Source: an uncultured Pelagibacteraceae bacterium
GTDB taxonomy: Bacteria; Pseudomonadota; Alphaproteobacteria; Pelagibacterales; Pelagibacteraceae
DNA length: 41,764 nt
Direction of reading: 5' to 3'
NCBI GenBank assembly: GCA_902583345.1
Contig: CACHVT010000007.1
Coordinates: forward strand, 1-41,764
The translations under genes were made by a program, and so were the position numbers. Shown in pieces: positions 8,397 to 16,736 of the stretch; position 1 is the stretch's first letter, and each line of letters begins with the position of its first letter. The notes beneath the pieces are model-generated. The model worked only from the letters and a program-made list of their open reading frames with translations, did no database searches and had not been told where the DNA came from.

Positions 8397-9145
8397 TGAA
8401 AATATTAGTCGCAGTAAAAAGAGTTATTGATTATAATGTTCAAATCAGAGTTAAGGAAGATGGTACAGGCGTAGTCACCGATAATGTTAAGATGTCTACA
8501 AATCCTCCAGATGATAATGCGGTTGAAGAGGCAGTAAGAATTAAAGAAGCTGGGAAAGCAAAAGAAATAGTTGCAGTTACAGTAGGTGAAGACAAGGCGC
8601 AAGAAACTGTAAGAAAAGCTTTAGCTGTTGGAGCGGATAAAGGTATTCATGTTAAAGTTGATGAAATAATTGAACCGTTAGCAGTATCTAAAATATTACA
8701 CAAAATAGTAGAAAAAGAAAAACCGGATCTAGTTTTTATGGGTAAGCAAGCAATTGATGACGACTGTAATCAAACAGGACAAATGTTGGCGGCATTATTA
8801 AATTGGCCACAAGCTACTTTTGCATCTAAAATAGATGTAAAAGATAAAAAACTTGAGGTAACACGAGAAGTAGACGAAGGACTAGAAACTATTGAGGTAA
8901 ACATACCAGCGATTGTTACTTGTGATTTAAGATTAAATGAACCTAGATATGCATCTTTACCAAATATAATGAAGGCAAAAAAGAAACCAATTGAACAAAT
9001 TAATGTATCTGATCTGGGAGTCGATACAAAGCAAAGAATCAAACAAATTAAAGTTGAGGAACCACCAAAAAGAAAAGCTGGAATTAAAGTTGCTAATGTT
9101 GAGGAATTAGTTCAAAAACTTAAAAACGAGGCAAAGGTAATATAA
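8396..9145 (+). CDS. etfB: Electron transfer flavoprotein beta subunit
   Basis: A 249-residue ETF small subunit. The N-terminus [19 protein letters not shown] and the conserved blocks [20 protein letters not shown] and [20 protein letters not shown] are typical of EtfB/FixA. The C-terminal basic helix is the region that reaches over to EtfA. With EtfA it forms a soluble FAD- and AMP-containing heterodimer that accepts electrons from the dehydrogenase encoded upstream. It overlaps both neighbours by one base (TAATG junctions), implying coupled, stoichiometric translation. Confidence 0.95.
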   Translation: MKILVAVKRVIDYNVQIRVKEDGTGVVTDNVKMSTNPPDDNAVEEAVRIKEAGKAKEIVAVTVGEDKAQETVRKALAVGADKGIHVKVDEIIEPLAVSKILHKIVEKEKPDLVFMGKQAIDDDCNQTGQMLAALLNWPQATFASKIDVKDKKLEVTREVDEGLETIEVNIPAIVTCDLRLNEPRYASLPNIMKAKKKPIEQINVSDLGVDTKQRIKQIKVEEPPKRKAGIKVANVEELVQKLKNEAKVI

Positions 9146-10098
9146 TGTCAGCACTATTAATAGCAGAGCATAATAATAAAGAGGTGAAACCTTTCACTCT
9201 GAACGCAATAACAGCGGCATCTCAAATTGACCAAGACCTTCATGTTTTGGTTATAGGATGTAAAGCTGATGATGTTGTTAAATCAATTTCTCAAACAGCA
9301 AATGTAAAAAAAGTTATCTATATTGACAATGAAATTTACGAAAATTATTTAGCTGAAAATTTTACACCTGTAATTGTTAAACAATCAGAAAATTATTCAC
9401 ATATTATTTGTTCCGCAAATACATTTGGTAAAAATTTGATGCCAAGAGTTGCTGCATTATTAGATTCTTCGCAAGTTAGTGATGTTATTAAAGTAATATC
9501 TTCTGATACATTTCTAAGACCAATTTACGCTGGAAATGCATTCGCAACCGTTAAAAGCACTGATCAAAAAAAATGTATAACGATCAGACCAACTTCTTTT
9601 GATCCAGCTTCAACCTCTGGAGGTTTAGCAGAAATTATAAAAGCTGATTCAGCTGAGGCAACATCTCTAACTAAATTTGTCAAAAGAGAGGAAGTTAAAT
9701 CTGATAGACCAGAACTCGGAACTGCTAGAATTGTAATTTCTGGTGGTAGAGGAATGCAAAGTGGTGAAAATTTCAAATTAATTACCGCAGTTGCAGATAA
9801 ATTAAATGCTGCAATTGGAGCCTCAAGAGCTGCAGTTGACGCCGGATATATCACAAACGATCATCAGGTAGGCCAAACGGGTAAAGTAGTTGTTCCAGAT
9901 TTATATATTGCAGTAGGAATATCAGGCGCAATCCAGCATTTAGCAGGCATGAAAGAGAGTAAAATTATTGTCGCAATAAATAAAGATGGCGAAGCTCCAA
10001 TATTTAGTGTTGCAGATTACGGTTTAGAAGCTGATCTTTTTGAGGCACTTCCTAAATTTCTTGAAGAGCTGAATAAATTAAACACTATACAAAAATAA
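9145..10098 (+). CDS. etfA: Electron transfer flavoprotein alpha subunit
   Basis: A 317-residue ETF large subunit. The C-terminal FAD domain is complete: SGGRGMQSGENFKLI, IGASRAAVDAGY, HQVGQTGKVVVPDLYIAVGI, SGAIQHLAGM and INKDGEAPIFSVADYG appear in the usual order. The FAD bound here shuttles single electrons from the dehydrogenase to ETF-QO. It starts within the etfB stop codon. A 24-base gap separates it from the ETF-QO gene, so the dehydrogenase, both ETF subunits and ETF-QO are probably one transcript. Confidence 0.95.
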   Translation: MSALLIAEHNNKEVKPFTLNAITAASQIDQDLHVLVIGCKADDVVKSISQTANVKKVIYIDNEIYENYLAENFTPVIVKQSENYSHIICSANTFGKNLMPRVAALLDSSQVSDVIKVISSDTFLRPIYAGNAFATVKSTDQKKCITIRPTSFDPASTSGGLAEIIKADSAEATSLTKFVKREEVKSDRPELGTARIVISGGRGMQSGENFKLITAVADKLNAAIGASRAAVDAGYITNDHQVGQTGKVVVPDLYIAVGISGAIQHLAGMKESKIIVAINKDGEAPIFSVADYGLEADLFEALPKFLEELNKLNTIQK

Positions 10099-10122
10099 CA
10101 AATACTGTAAAAAATTAACAAT

Positions 10123-11745
10123 ATGTCCAATAGGGAAGTAATGGAATATGATGTTGTAATTGTAGGTGGGGGTCCATCAGGATTGGCAACTGCGATTAAA
10201 CTTAAACAACTAAAATCAGATTTAAACGTTTGTGTTCTAGAAAAAGCATCTGAAATTGGAGCCCACATACTTTCAGGCAATGTTTTTGAGACTAGAGCGT
10301 TGGACGAATTGTTACCTAATTGGAAAGAATTAAATGCGCCTATTAAAACAAAAGTATCAAATGAAAAATTTTTATTCTTGAGCAAAACTAAATCATTGAG
10401 CTGGCCAACATGGTTGTTACCAAAAGTTCAGCATAATAAAAATAATTATATCATAAGTCTTGCAAATCTATGTAGATGGCTTGCAGAACAAGCAGAAGCT
10501 TTAGGAGTAGAAATATTTCCAGGATTTCCAGCTAGTGAAATTTTATATAAGGACGATGGCTCGGTTAAAGGAATTGTAACTCAAGATATGGGTTTAGATA
10601 AAGATGGAAATAAAAAAGATAGTTATGAATCTGGTATGGAACTTCATGCCAAAGTAACAGTTTTTGCTGAAGGATGTAGGGGACACTTAGGAAAAGAATT
10701 GATAAAAAAATTTGAATTAGATAAAGGAAAAAATCCCCAACAATATGGAATAGGTTTTAAAGAAATTTGGGAAGTCAACGAAAAAAATCATGAAGAAGGT
10801 CTAGTAATGCATACAGCAGGTTGGCCATTAGATAATAAAACTTATGGAGGGAGTTTTATTTACCATGCTGAGAACAAGCAAATTTTTTTAGGCTATGTCA
10901 TTGGATTAGATTATAAAAATCCTCATCTTTCCCCATTCGATGAATTTCAAAGATTTAAAACTCATCCAGCAATTAAAAAAGTAATTGAAGGTGGAAAAAG
11001 AATTTCGTATGGAGCAAGAGCATTAATTGAAGGAGGTTTACAAAGTTTACCTAAGATGTTTATGCCTGGTGCATTATTAGTTGGATGTGATGCTGGAACT
11101 TTAAATATGCCAAAAATTAAAGGTTCTCATACTGCAATGAAAAGTGGAATGATTGCTGCTGAGACTATATTTGAGCATTTTGATCAACAAAAAGATTTAC
11201 AAATTTATGAAGAAAAATTTAATAAGAGTTGGATATTTAAAGAATTGCATGCTGCTAGAAATGTAAAACCAAGTTTTAGTTGGGGTTTAATTTTAGGTAT
11301 AATCTTTACAGGTATTGATCAAATTCTCTTCAGAGGAAAATTACCTTTTACTCTAAAACACAAACATGCTGATCATGAAACTCTAAAATCTGCAAAAGAA
11401 ATGCCTAAGATAGATTATCCAAAACCCGATAATGTTTTCACATTTGATAAAACGAGCTCTGTTTATTTAACTGGAACAAACCACGCGGATAACCAACCAG
11501 TACATTTAAAACTAAAAAATCCAGATTTACCGATCAGTTTTACGCTTGATAAATTCGACGAGCCAGCACAAAGATATTGTCCTGTTGGAGTTTATGAGGT
11601 TCAAAATGAAAATAACGTAAAAAAATTCGTTATAAATTCACAAAATTGTATTCATTGTAAAACTTGCGATATTAAAGAACCTTCTCAAAATATCACTTGG
11701 GTAACTCCCGAAGGTGGTGGTGGACCAAAATATGGAAATATGTAA
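10123..11745 (+). CDS. Electron transfer flavoprotein-ubiquinone oxidoreductase (ETF dehydrogenase)
   Basis: A 540-residue membrane-associated enzyme passing electrons from ETF to ubiquinone. The N-terminal FAD motif VVIVGGGPSGLATAIKLKQL is followed by EKASEIGAHILSGNVFE, both standard for the family. The C-terminal domain carries C486 (RYCPVG) and C509, C512 and C515 (NCIHCKTCD), the four ligands of one 4Fe-4S cluster. The mid-protein segment GVEIFPGFPASEILY also fits. A second ATG at 10141 has a better purine-rich leader (AGGGAAG) and could be the true start, but REVMEYDVV resembles the conserved N-terminus, so the first ATG is kept. It converges on the next gene with one base between stop codons. 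Confidence 0.95.
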   Translation: MSNREVMEYDVVIVGGGPSGLATAIKLKQLKSDLNVCVLEKASEIGAHILSGNVFETRALDELLPNWKELNAPIKTKVSNEKFLFLSKTKSLSWPTWLLPKVQHNKNNYIISLANLCRWLAEQAEALGVEIFPGFPASEILYKDDGSVKGIVTQDMGLDKDGNKKDSYESGMELHAKVTVFAEGCRGHLGKELIKKFELDKGKNPQQYGIGFKEIWEVNEKNHEEGLVMHTAGWPLDNKTYGGSFIYHAENKQIFLGYVIGLDYKNPHLSPFDEFQRFKTHPAIKKVIEGGKRISYGARALIEGGLQSLPKMFMPGALLVGCDAGTLNMPKIKGSHTAMKSGMIAAETIFEHFDQQKDLQIYEEKFNKSWIFKELHAARNVKPSFSWGLILGIIFTGIDQILFRGKLPFTLKHKHADHETLKSAKEMPKIDYPKPDNVFTFDKTSSVYLTGTNHADNQPVHLKLKNPDLPISFTLDKFDEPAQRYCPVGVYEVQNENNVKKFVINSQNCIHCKTCDIKEPSQNITWVTPEGGGGPKYGNM

Positions 11746-11746
11746 T

Positions 11747-12121
11747 TTAAGATAAGTCTATTGCAAATTTTTTTAATTTTTCAATTGGAACAAGTTTGAG
11801 AGTATTTTCATGTGTTCTTTTTAAATATATTGAGCATCCTTTTCCAGCTTCTATTGCCTTTGCAACCCAACTGGCACATACACACCATTTATCGCCATCT
11901 TTTAATCCTGGAAAACTAAACTCAGGATGTGGAGTAACTAAATCATTACCAGCTTCTTTACACCAAGTTAAAAATTCATTATTAACTTTTACACAAACGG
12001 TATGAAGTCCATGATCGTTTTCGTCTGTATTGCAGCATCCGTCTCTAAACCAACCTGTTAATGGATCTAAAGAGCACTCCTCTAAATCTCCACCTAAAAC
12101 ATTTTTTTGCTTAATACTCAT
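11747..12121 (-). CDS. DUF2237 family protein
   Basis: A 124-residue protein matching DUF2237 along its whole length: NVLGGDLEECSLDPLTGW, RDGCCNT, HTVCVKVNNEFL, GNDLVTPHPEFSFPGLKDGD and KWCVCASWV. It has eight cysteines (C16, C29, C30, C43, C54, C80, C82, C96), several conserved in the family, suggesting metal or redox chemistry, but no function is established. No signal peptide is seen. Its start directly abuts the 2OG oxygenase stop, so it is the last gene of the minus-strand hisI-oxygenase-DUF2237 group. Confidence 0.85.
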   Translation of the reverse strand: MSIKQKNVLGGDLEECSLDPLTGWFRDGCCNTDENDHGLHTVCVKVNNEFLTWCKEAGNDLVTPHPEFSFPGLKDGDKWCVCASWVAKAIEAGKGCSIYLKRTHENTLKLVPIEKLKKFAIDLS

Positions 12122-12769
12122 TTATTTTTTAATTGCTATATCAGCGTTAAAGGAAAAAGATCTTCTTTCACCTGGTCCATAAAATGGATAAACTGTATGT
12201 AACATATAATTTGGAAATAAAATAAATTTTCCAACCTCAGGTTTTATTACCTCTAGAGCCCTACAATTAAATATATTTGCACCATGGGCTAATTGAATCT
12301 GTCCATTATAATTAGTCCCTACTTTATTTTGTGGCGGTCTACCAAAATCTTTTGGAAGCATAGTGTAGCAAACACCAGAAATATTTCCTGTATGAAAGTG
12401 TAAAGGGTTATATTCATTTTCAAACTGTCTAACTATCCATGCTTGTCTGTAGTTGATTAATAATTTTTTTTTAAACTCATCAATAGTTTTTATATTTAGA
12501 TCTGGGCGAGATTTAAACATGTAGGCTGCAATCATATTGCTAAGATAAGGACTTATTTTTGAATTAAAAAATTCTTTTTCCAATGAAATTTCTTGAGTAA
12601 CAGCACCTACCAATGTATTTCCAGCATCTAAATTTTTTGCTTTTTCTTTATCTTTAATAACTGAATTACTATAATCATTTAAATCTTTCACAAATTGAGA
12701 AAATACTTTGATTTCTCCTATAGTAGGTCCAAAAGGTTTTGTTACGTTCATTTCCTTTGTGAGATCCAT
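12122..12769 (-). CDS. 2OG-Fe(II) oxygenase superfamily protein
   Basis: A 215-residue protein resembling the putative 2OG-Fe(II) oxygenases common in marine bacteria and cyanophages. Candidate iron ligands are H124-F-H126 in PLHFHTGNISGVCY and H191 in FPNYMLHTVYP, with R202 or R203 in GERRSFSFNAD as the 2-oxoglutarate arginine. The first motif reads HxH where the textbook facial triad has HxD. The strand order (SGVCYTMLP, then a FILFPNYMLH strand, then an arginine-containing strand) matches a double-stranded beta helix. Substrate unknown. It lies two bases after hisI and abuts the DUF2237 gene. Confidence 0.7.
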   Translation of the reverse strand: MDLTKEMNVTKPFGPTIGEIKVFSQFVKDLNDYSNSVIKDKEKAKNLDAGNTLVGAVTQEISLEKEFFNSKISPYLSNMIAAYMFKSRPDLNIKTIDEFKKKLLINYRQAWIVRQFENEYNPLHFHTGNISGVCYTMLPKDFGRPPQNKVGTNYNGQIQLAHGANIFNCRALEVIKPEVGKFILFPNYMLHTVYPFYGPGERRSFSFNADIAIKK

Positions 12770-12771
12770 TT

Positions 12772-13239
12772 TTATATTTTTGTAGGATTAGGTTGATTTT
12801 TATAAACTTTATCTGGATCAAAAGATTTTTCTTTTTCCTCAAATTTCATTTCAATTTTTCTAGCATTATCAATTTTTCCAAGAGGTACTGATCTGTAAAA
12901 ACATGATCTATATCCGACATGGCAACTTGATCCATCTCCGATATCCACAATTAACCAAATTGCATCTTGATCATCATCAATCCTTAATTCAATAACTTTT
13001 TGAATAAAGCCACTATGTTTTCCTTTATGCCAAATTTGTTTTCTTGATCTACTCCAATAGTGCGCTTCTTTTGTTTCAATTGTTTTTTTTAAAGCCTCTA
13101 TATTCATGTACCCGTGCATCAGTACATCTTTCGTAGTGGAGCAAACTGTTACAACAGGTATTAATCCATCATTATCAAATTTTGGTGATAGAAACTTGCC
13201 CTCTTCAATTTCTTTAATATTTTCTCTATTTTTAAACAT
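12772..13239 (-). CDS. hisI: Phosphoribosyl-AMP cyclohydrolase
   Basis: The protein has 155 residues from the ATG at 13239. An in-frame ATG at 13260 would add seven hydrophobic residues with no family match. The enzyme opens the purine ring of PR-AMP in histidine synthesis. LIPVVTVCSTTKDVLMHGYMN, then HYWSRSRKQIWHKG, then the aspartate cluster DDDQDA (D88, D90, D92; magnesium site) and CHVGYRSCFYR (C106 and C113; zinc site) occur in the usual order. HisE, often fused or adjacent, is absent here and no other his gene is nearby. The gene is divergent from folE, with 78 bases between starts. Confidence 0.92.
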   Translation of the reverse strand: MFKNRENIKEIEEGKFLSPKFDNDGLIPVVTVCSTTKDVLMHGYMNIEALKKTIETKEAHYWSRSRKQIWHKGKHSGFIQKVIELRIDDDQDAIWLIVDIGDGSSCHVGYRSCFYRSVPLGKIDNARKIEMKFEEKEKSFDPDKVYKNQPNPTKI

Positions 13240-13317
13240 AACTAGGTAAATATGTAGCATATCAGGAAATATATTAAATATTTTAAAATTGGGAAATTAT
13301 CTGTATAAAAGCCCTTC

Positions 13318-13929
13318 ATGAAATTAGTTAAAGACTTTGACAGCAAGATATTAAAAAAAAAAAGTGTTTCTGATAAGGAAGCTGAGGAAGCATTTGTTAA
13401 AATATTAGAATGGATTGGAGAAGATCCTTCGAGAGAGGGACTTGTTGAAACACCCAAAAGAGTAATGAAAGCATTTAGAGAATATTTCAAAGGTTACGAA
13501 GAAGACGCTGATAAAATATTGAAAAAGACTTTTGGAGATGTTGATGGTTATGATGATATGGTTATACAAAAAAATATATCTGTACAAAGTCATTGCGAAC
13601 ACCACATGGCACCAATTATAGGAGTTGCACATGTAGCTTATATTCCCAATGAACGGGTGGTTGGTCTTAGTAAATTAGCCAGAGTTGTGGAAGTTTTTTC
13701 AAAAAGACTTCAAACTCAAGAAAGGCTTACTATGCAAATAGCAAATACTTTAATGACCTCATTAGATGCAAAAGGTGTTGCAGTTTCAATAGACTCAACG
13801 CACCAATGCATGACAATGAGAGGGATAAAAAAAGAGCAAGCTACAACCGTAACAAATTATTACCTTGGTAAATTTAAAGAGGATTTAAGTTTTCAAAATA
13901 GATACCTAAGATTCATTAGTAAATCATAA
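13318..13929 (+). CDS. folE: GTP cyclohydrolase I
   Basis: A 203-residue enzyme converting GTP to dihydroneopterin triphosphate, the first step of folate synthesis. The zinc ligands C93 and H96 in SHCEHHMAP and C164 in THQCMTMRG are all present. GEDPSREGLVETPKRVMKAF near residues 34-53, GLSKLARVVEVFSKRLQTQE near 116-135 and the C-terminal MRGI motif are standard for FolE. This is the zinc-dependent FolE1 type, not FolE2. A TATAAA at 13304-13309 is a possible -10 element, but I see no good -35. Folate made here would serve the tetrahydrofolate-dependent GcvT domain of the dehydrogenase at 5964. Confidence 0.95.
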   Translation: MKLVKDFDSKILKKKSVSDKEAEEAFVKILEWIGEDPSREGLVETPKRVMKAFREYFKGYEEDADKILKKTFGDVDGYDDMVIQKNISVQSHCEHHMAPIIGVAHVAYIPNERVVGLSKLARVVEVFSKRLQTQERLTMQIANTLMTSLDAKGVAVSIDSTHQCMTMRGIKKEQATTVTNYYLGKFKEDLSFQNRYLRFISKS

Positions 13930-13996
13930 AATATTATTAACTTTTTTATTCTATTATTAATCAACTTTAATTGATAAGTTTTAAATAATCATATTT

Positions 13997-15664
13997 ATGA
14001 TTAAAGAATTATCACAAGAAAAACAAAAAAAATTAGATGAATTAATTAGTAGTAATGATTTTTATGGGATAGAAAATTTTATAAATTCACTAGAGAAAAC
14101 TGAGCAAGAAATTCCTTTTATATTGAATCTACTAGGAGCCTGCAAAATTTCGAAAAAAGTTAAAAATAAAGAAACTGCCATTCAAGAAGCAAAAGAAGCA
14201 CAAGAACTTTTTAAAAAAGCTTATAAAAAAGATAATAATTTTATAGATGCATTATATAACTTAGCAGAAATAAGTCTTAAAACATTAAATTATGATGAAG
14301 TAATAATTTTACTCAATAACTACTTAGAAAAGGTAAATTATGACTTTAAAACTGTTTTTTTTTTAGCAAGAATTAATTTTCACTTAGGAGAAATTCAAAA
14401 AACTATAAATTACTATAATAAAATAATTGAAAAGAATGACGCTACAAAATTTATTTTAATCAATTCGGTTTACATATACAATTATTCAAATTTATATACA
14501 CAAAAAGCATATAGCGAGATCTGTAAAAAATACATAAGTTCAATTAAAAAAATTGAAGATAGTAAATTGTTAAAACTTTCATATCAAAAAAATAAAAAAA
14601 AAAGAATAGGTTTTTTTTCTACAAACTTCAGAGATCATGCAGTTATGAATTTTTTAATAGAAACAATTAAAAATTTAAATCAAAATAATTTTGAAACTGT
14701 TGCTTTTAATTTTACAAATCCAAAATTTAATGATCACATAACAACAGAGCTTCAAAAAAATTTTTCTAGTTGGCAAAATATTCATCATTTAGACGATATA
14801 GCCACAGTAAATTTAATAAGGAAAAATAAAATAGATATTTTATTTGATTTAGTTGGTTATTCAGGAGGAACAAGATTAGAACTTTTTAAATATAGATCCG
14901 CTCCGATACAAATTTCTTGGTTAGGTTATACTAATTCAACTGGAATTAAGGAGATGGATTATATTATTGCCGACCCTTATGTATTATATAATAAAGAGCA
15001 TTACTCAGAAAAAGTTTTAAGATTACAAAATATATGGAGTTGCCATATACCTTTAAATGAGCAAATAAAAGTTAATGTGTTACCTGCAAAAATAAATGGT
15101 TATGTTACTTTTGGATCATTTAACAATTTTGCTAAAATATCAGATAATTCGATTGTTTTGTGGTCTAAACTTCTCAAAAGAATAAATTCTAAATTAATTT
15201 TAAAGTCCTCATCAGAAGCGCATGAGACTAGTAAAGCAAATTTAATTAAAAAATTTGAAAACCAAGGCATTAGCAAAGAAAAAATAAAATTTTTGAGGAG
15301 AACAGAAAGTCGTGAGGAACATCTTAAAAATTATAATAAAATAGACATTGCTCTTGATACCATTCCTTATAATGGTGCCACTACAACCTTTGAGGCAGTT
15401 TGGATGGGTGTACCAGTAATGACAATTATTGGTAATTCATTTACCTCAAGATATGGTTTTAGCATAAACAAAAACTTAAAACTTGAAAACTTTATTGCAA
15501 AAGATGAAAATGAATTTTTAGATAATGCTGAAAAAATATGTTCTAAGTTAAATGAACTTGAAAATTTAAGAGGAAATTTAAGGAGCTTAGCAGTTAAATC
15601 GCCATTATTTAACCAAGATAAATTTAATAACAATTTTATTAATTTAATTAAAAAACTTCTGTAA
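13997..15664 (+). CDS. TPR protein with O-GlcNAc-transferase-like glycosyltransferase domain (GT41)
   Basis: A 555-residue protein. The first 190 residues or so are helical repeats of TPR type (for example NFIDALYNLAEISLKTLNYD). From about residue 200 a GT41/SPINDLY-like domain follows: KKRIGFFSTNFRDHAVMNF, DILFDLVGYSGGTRLELF, APIQISWLGYTNSTG, FGSFNNFAKIS and DIALDTIPYNGATTTFEAVW. The last block with GVPVMTI is the nucleotide-sugar binding region. Such proteins transfer GlcNAc or other hexoses to protein Ser/Thr or Asn residues; bacterial targets include flagellin and adhesins. No flagellin or adhesin gene is adjacent. It is a single-gene unit with about 67 bases of AT-rich spacer on each side. 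Confidence 0.85.
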   Translation: MIKELSQEKQKKLDELISSNDFYGIENFINSLEKTEQEIPFILNLLGACKISKKVKNKETAIQEAKEAQELFKKAYKKDNNFIDALYNLAEISLKTLNYDEVIILLNNYLEKVNYDFKTVFFLARINFHLGEIQKTINYYNKIIEKNDATKFILINSVYIYNYSNLYTQKAYSEICKKYISSIKKIEDSKLLKLSYQKNKKKRIGFFSTNFRDHAVMNFLIETIKNLNQNNFETVAFNFTNPKFNDHITTELQKNFSSWQNIHHLDDIATVNLIRKNKIDILFDLVGYSGGTRLELFKYRSAPIQISWLGYTNSTGIKEMDYIIADPYVLYNKEHYSEKVLRLQNIWSCHIPLNEQIKVNVLPAKINGYVTFGSFNNFAKISDNSIVLWSKLLKRINSKLILKSSSEAHETSKANLIKKFENQGISKEKIKFLRRTESREEHLKNYNKIDIALDTIPYNGATTTFEAVWMGVPVMTIIGNSFTSRYGFSINKNLKLENFIAKDENEFLDNAEKICSKLNELENLRGNLRSLAVKSPLFNQDKFNNNFINLIKKLL

Positions 15665-15731
15665 GATAAATATTTATTCAAAGATTGGTTGAAAATTTAT
15701 AACTATCCTTTAGATTATTAATATAAAAGTT

Positions 15732-16736
15732 ATGTCAGAAAAATTTAATGCATTAATCATAAATCAATCAGATGAAAATTTTACAAGAGAAATTCAAAAA
15801 ATTGATAAAAACTTTTTAAAACATGGTGATGTTCTTGTAAAAGTTGATTACTCAAGTTTAAACTTCAAAGATGCCCTTATATTAAAAAACGGCGCAAGAT
15901 TAGTTAAAGAGTTTCCTCATATACCAGGCGTAGATTTTTCTGGAAAGGTAGTAGAAAGTGGAAATTCAAAATTTAAAGATGGAGATGAAATTATCTGTAC
16001 TGGAATGAGAGTGGGTGAAAACTTTTATGGAGGATATTCGCAATTTGCAAAAGTAAATGGTGATTTTATATTAAAAAAACCGGAATCAATTTCAACAAGG
16101 CAAGCAATGGTTTTGGGTACCGCAGGTTTTACAGCCTTGCAGTGTGCATTTACAACAAAACAAACAAGAGAAATTTTACTCCTTGGAGAAAAAGTCAATG
16201 ATGTAATAGTTACCGGTGCTTCTGGAGGAGTTGGTAGTATTGCTGTAATGGTATTAAATAAATTAGGATGCAATGTTACAGCTGTATCTGGAAAAGAAAG
16301 CAATTATGAATATTTAAAATCGTTAGGGGCAAATAACATAATAAAAACAAGTGAATTAGACAATGAAGCTAGGCCTTTAGACAAAGGTCTATATGATGGT
16401 GCTGTAGATACTGTTGGAGGAAATATTCTTTCAAAAGTTTTATCTCATATAAAGCCAAGTGGAATAGTTGCTGCATGTGGAAATGCCTCAAGCATAAAAT
16501 TGAATACAACCGTTATGCCTTTTATAATTAGAGGAGTTAAATTATGGGGAATTGACTCAGTAAACGCTTCAATTAAAAGAAGAGAGTTTATTTGGGGGGA
16601 AGCAGCAAAATTAATTGATTTTGATAAACTTGAAAAGTCTATAAAAGAAATTAGTTTAGGTGAATTAATCAATGTTTATCCAAATATGCTTTCAGGAAAA
16701 ACCTCTGGAAGATATATCATAAACGTTAATAAGTAA
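15732..16736 (+). CDS. acuI: Acrylyl-CoA reductase, zinc-independent MDR family (AcuI/YhdH)
   Basis: A 334-residue NADPH-dependent medium-chain reductase. NFKDALILKNGARLV and FPHIPGVDFSGKVVES near residues 44-79 and the nucleotide-binding VIVTGASGGVGSIAVMVLNKLG (quoted in part; about residues 158-179) match the YhdH/AcuI group, which lacks the zinc ligands of alcohol dehydrogenases. AcuI reduces acrylyl-CoA to propionyl-CoA, which detoxifies acrylate released from DMSP cleavage and serves 3-hydroxypropionate assimilation. It overlaps the LysR gene by one base (TAATG), so regulator and enzyme are cotranscribed. No DMSP lyase is visible in the window. Confidence 0.85.
   Translation: MSEKFNALIINQSDENFTREIQKIDKNFLKHGDVLVKVDYSSLNFKDALILKNGARLVKEFPHIPGVDFSGKVVESGNSKFKDGDEIICTGMRVGENFYGGYSQFAKVNGDFILKKPESISTRQAMVLGTAGFTALQCAFTTKQTREILLLGEKVNDVIVTGASGGVGSIAVMVLNKLGCNVTAVSGKESNYEYLKSLGANNIIKTSELDNEARPLDKGLYDGAVDTVGGNILSKVLSHIKPSGIVAACGNASSIKLNTTVMPFIIRGVKLWGIDSVNASIKRREFIWGEAAKLIDFDKLEKSIKEISLGELINVYPNMLSGKTSGRYIINVNK

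Noticed and set aside
9564-9854. A 96-residue open frame on the minus strand, with similar ones at 8770-9042 and 10017-10385
   Set aside because: All are antisense to well-conserved etfA, etfB and ETF-QO sequence and look like codon-bias shadows.
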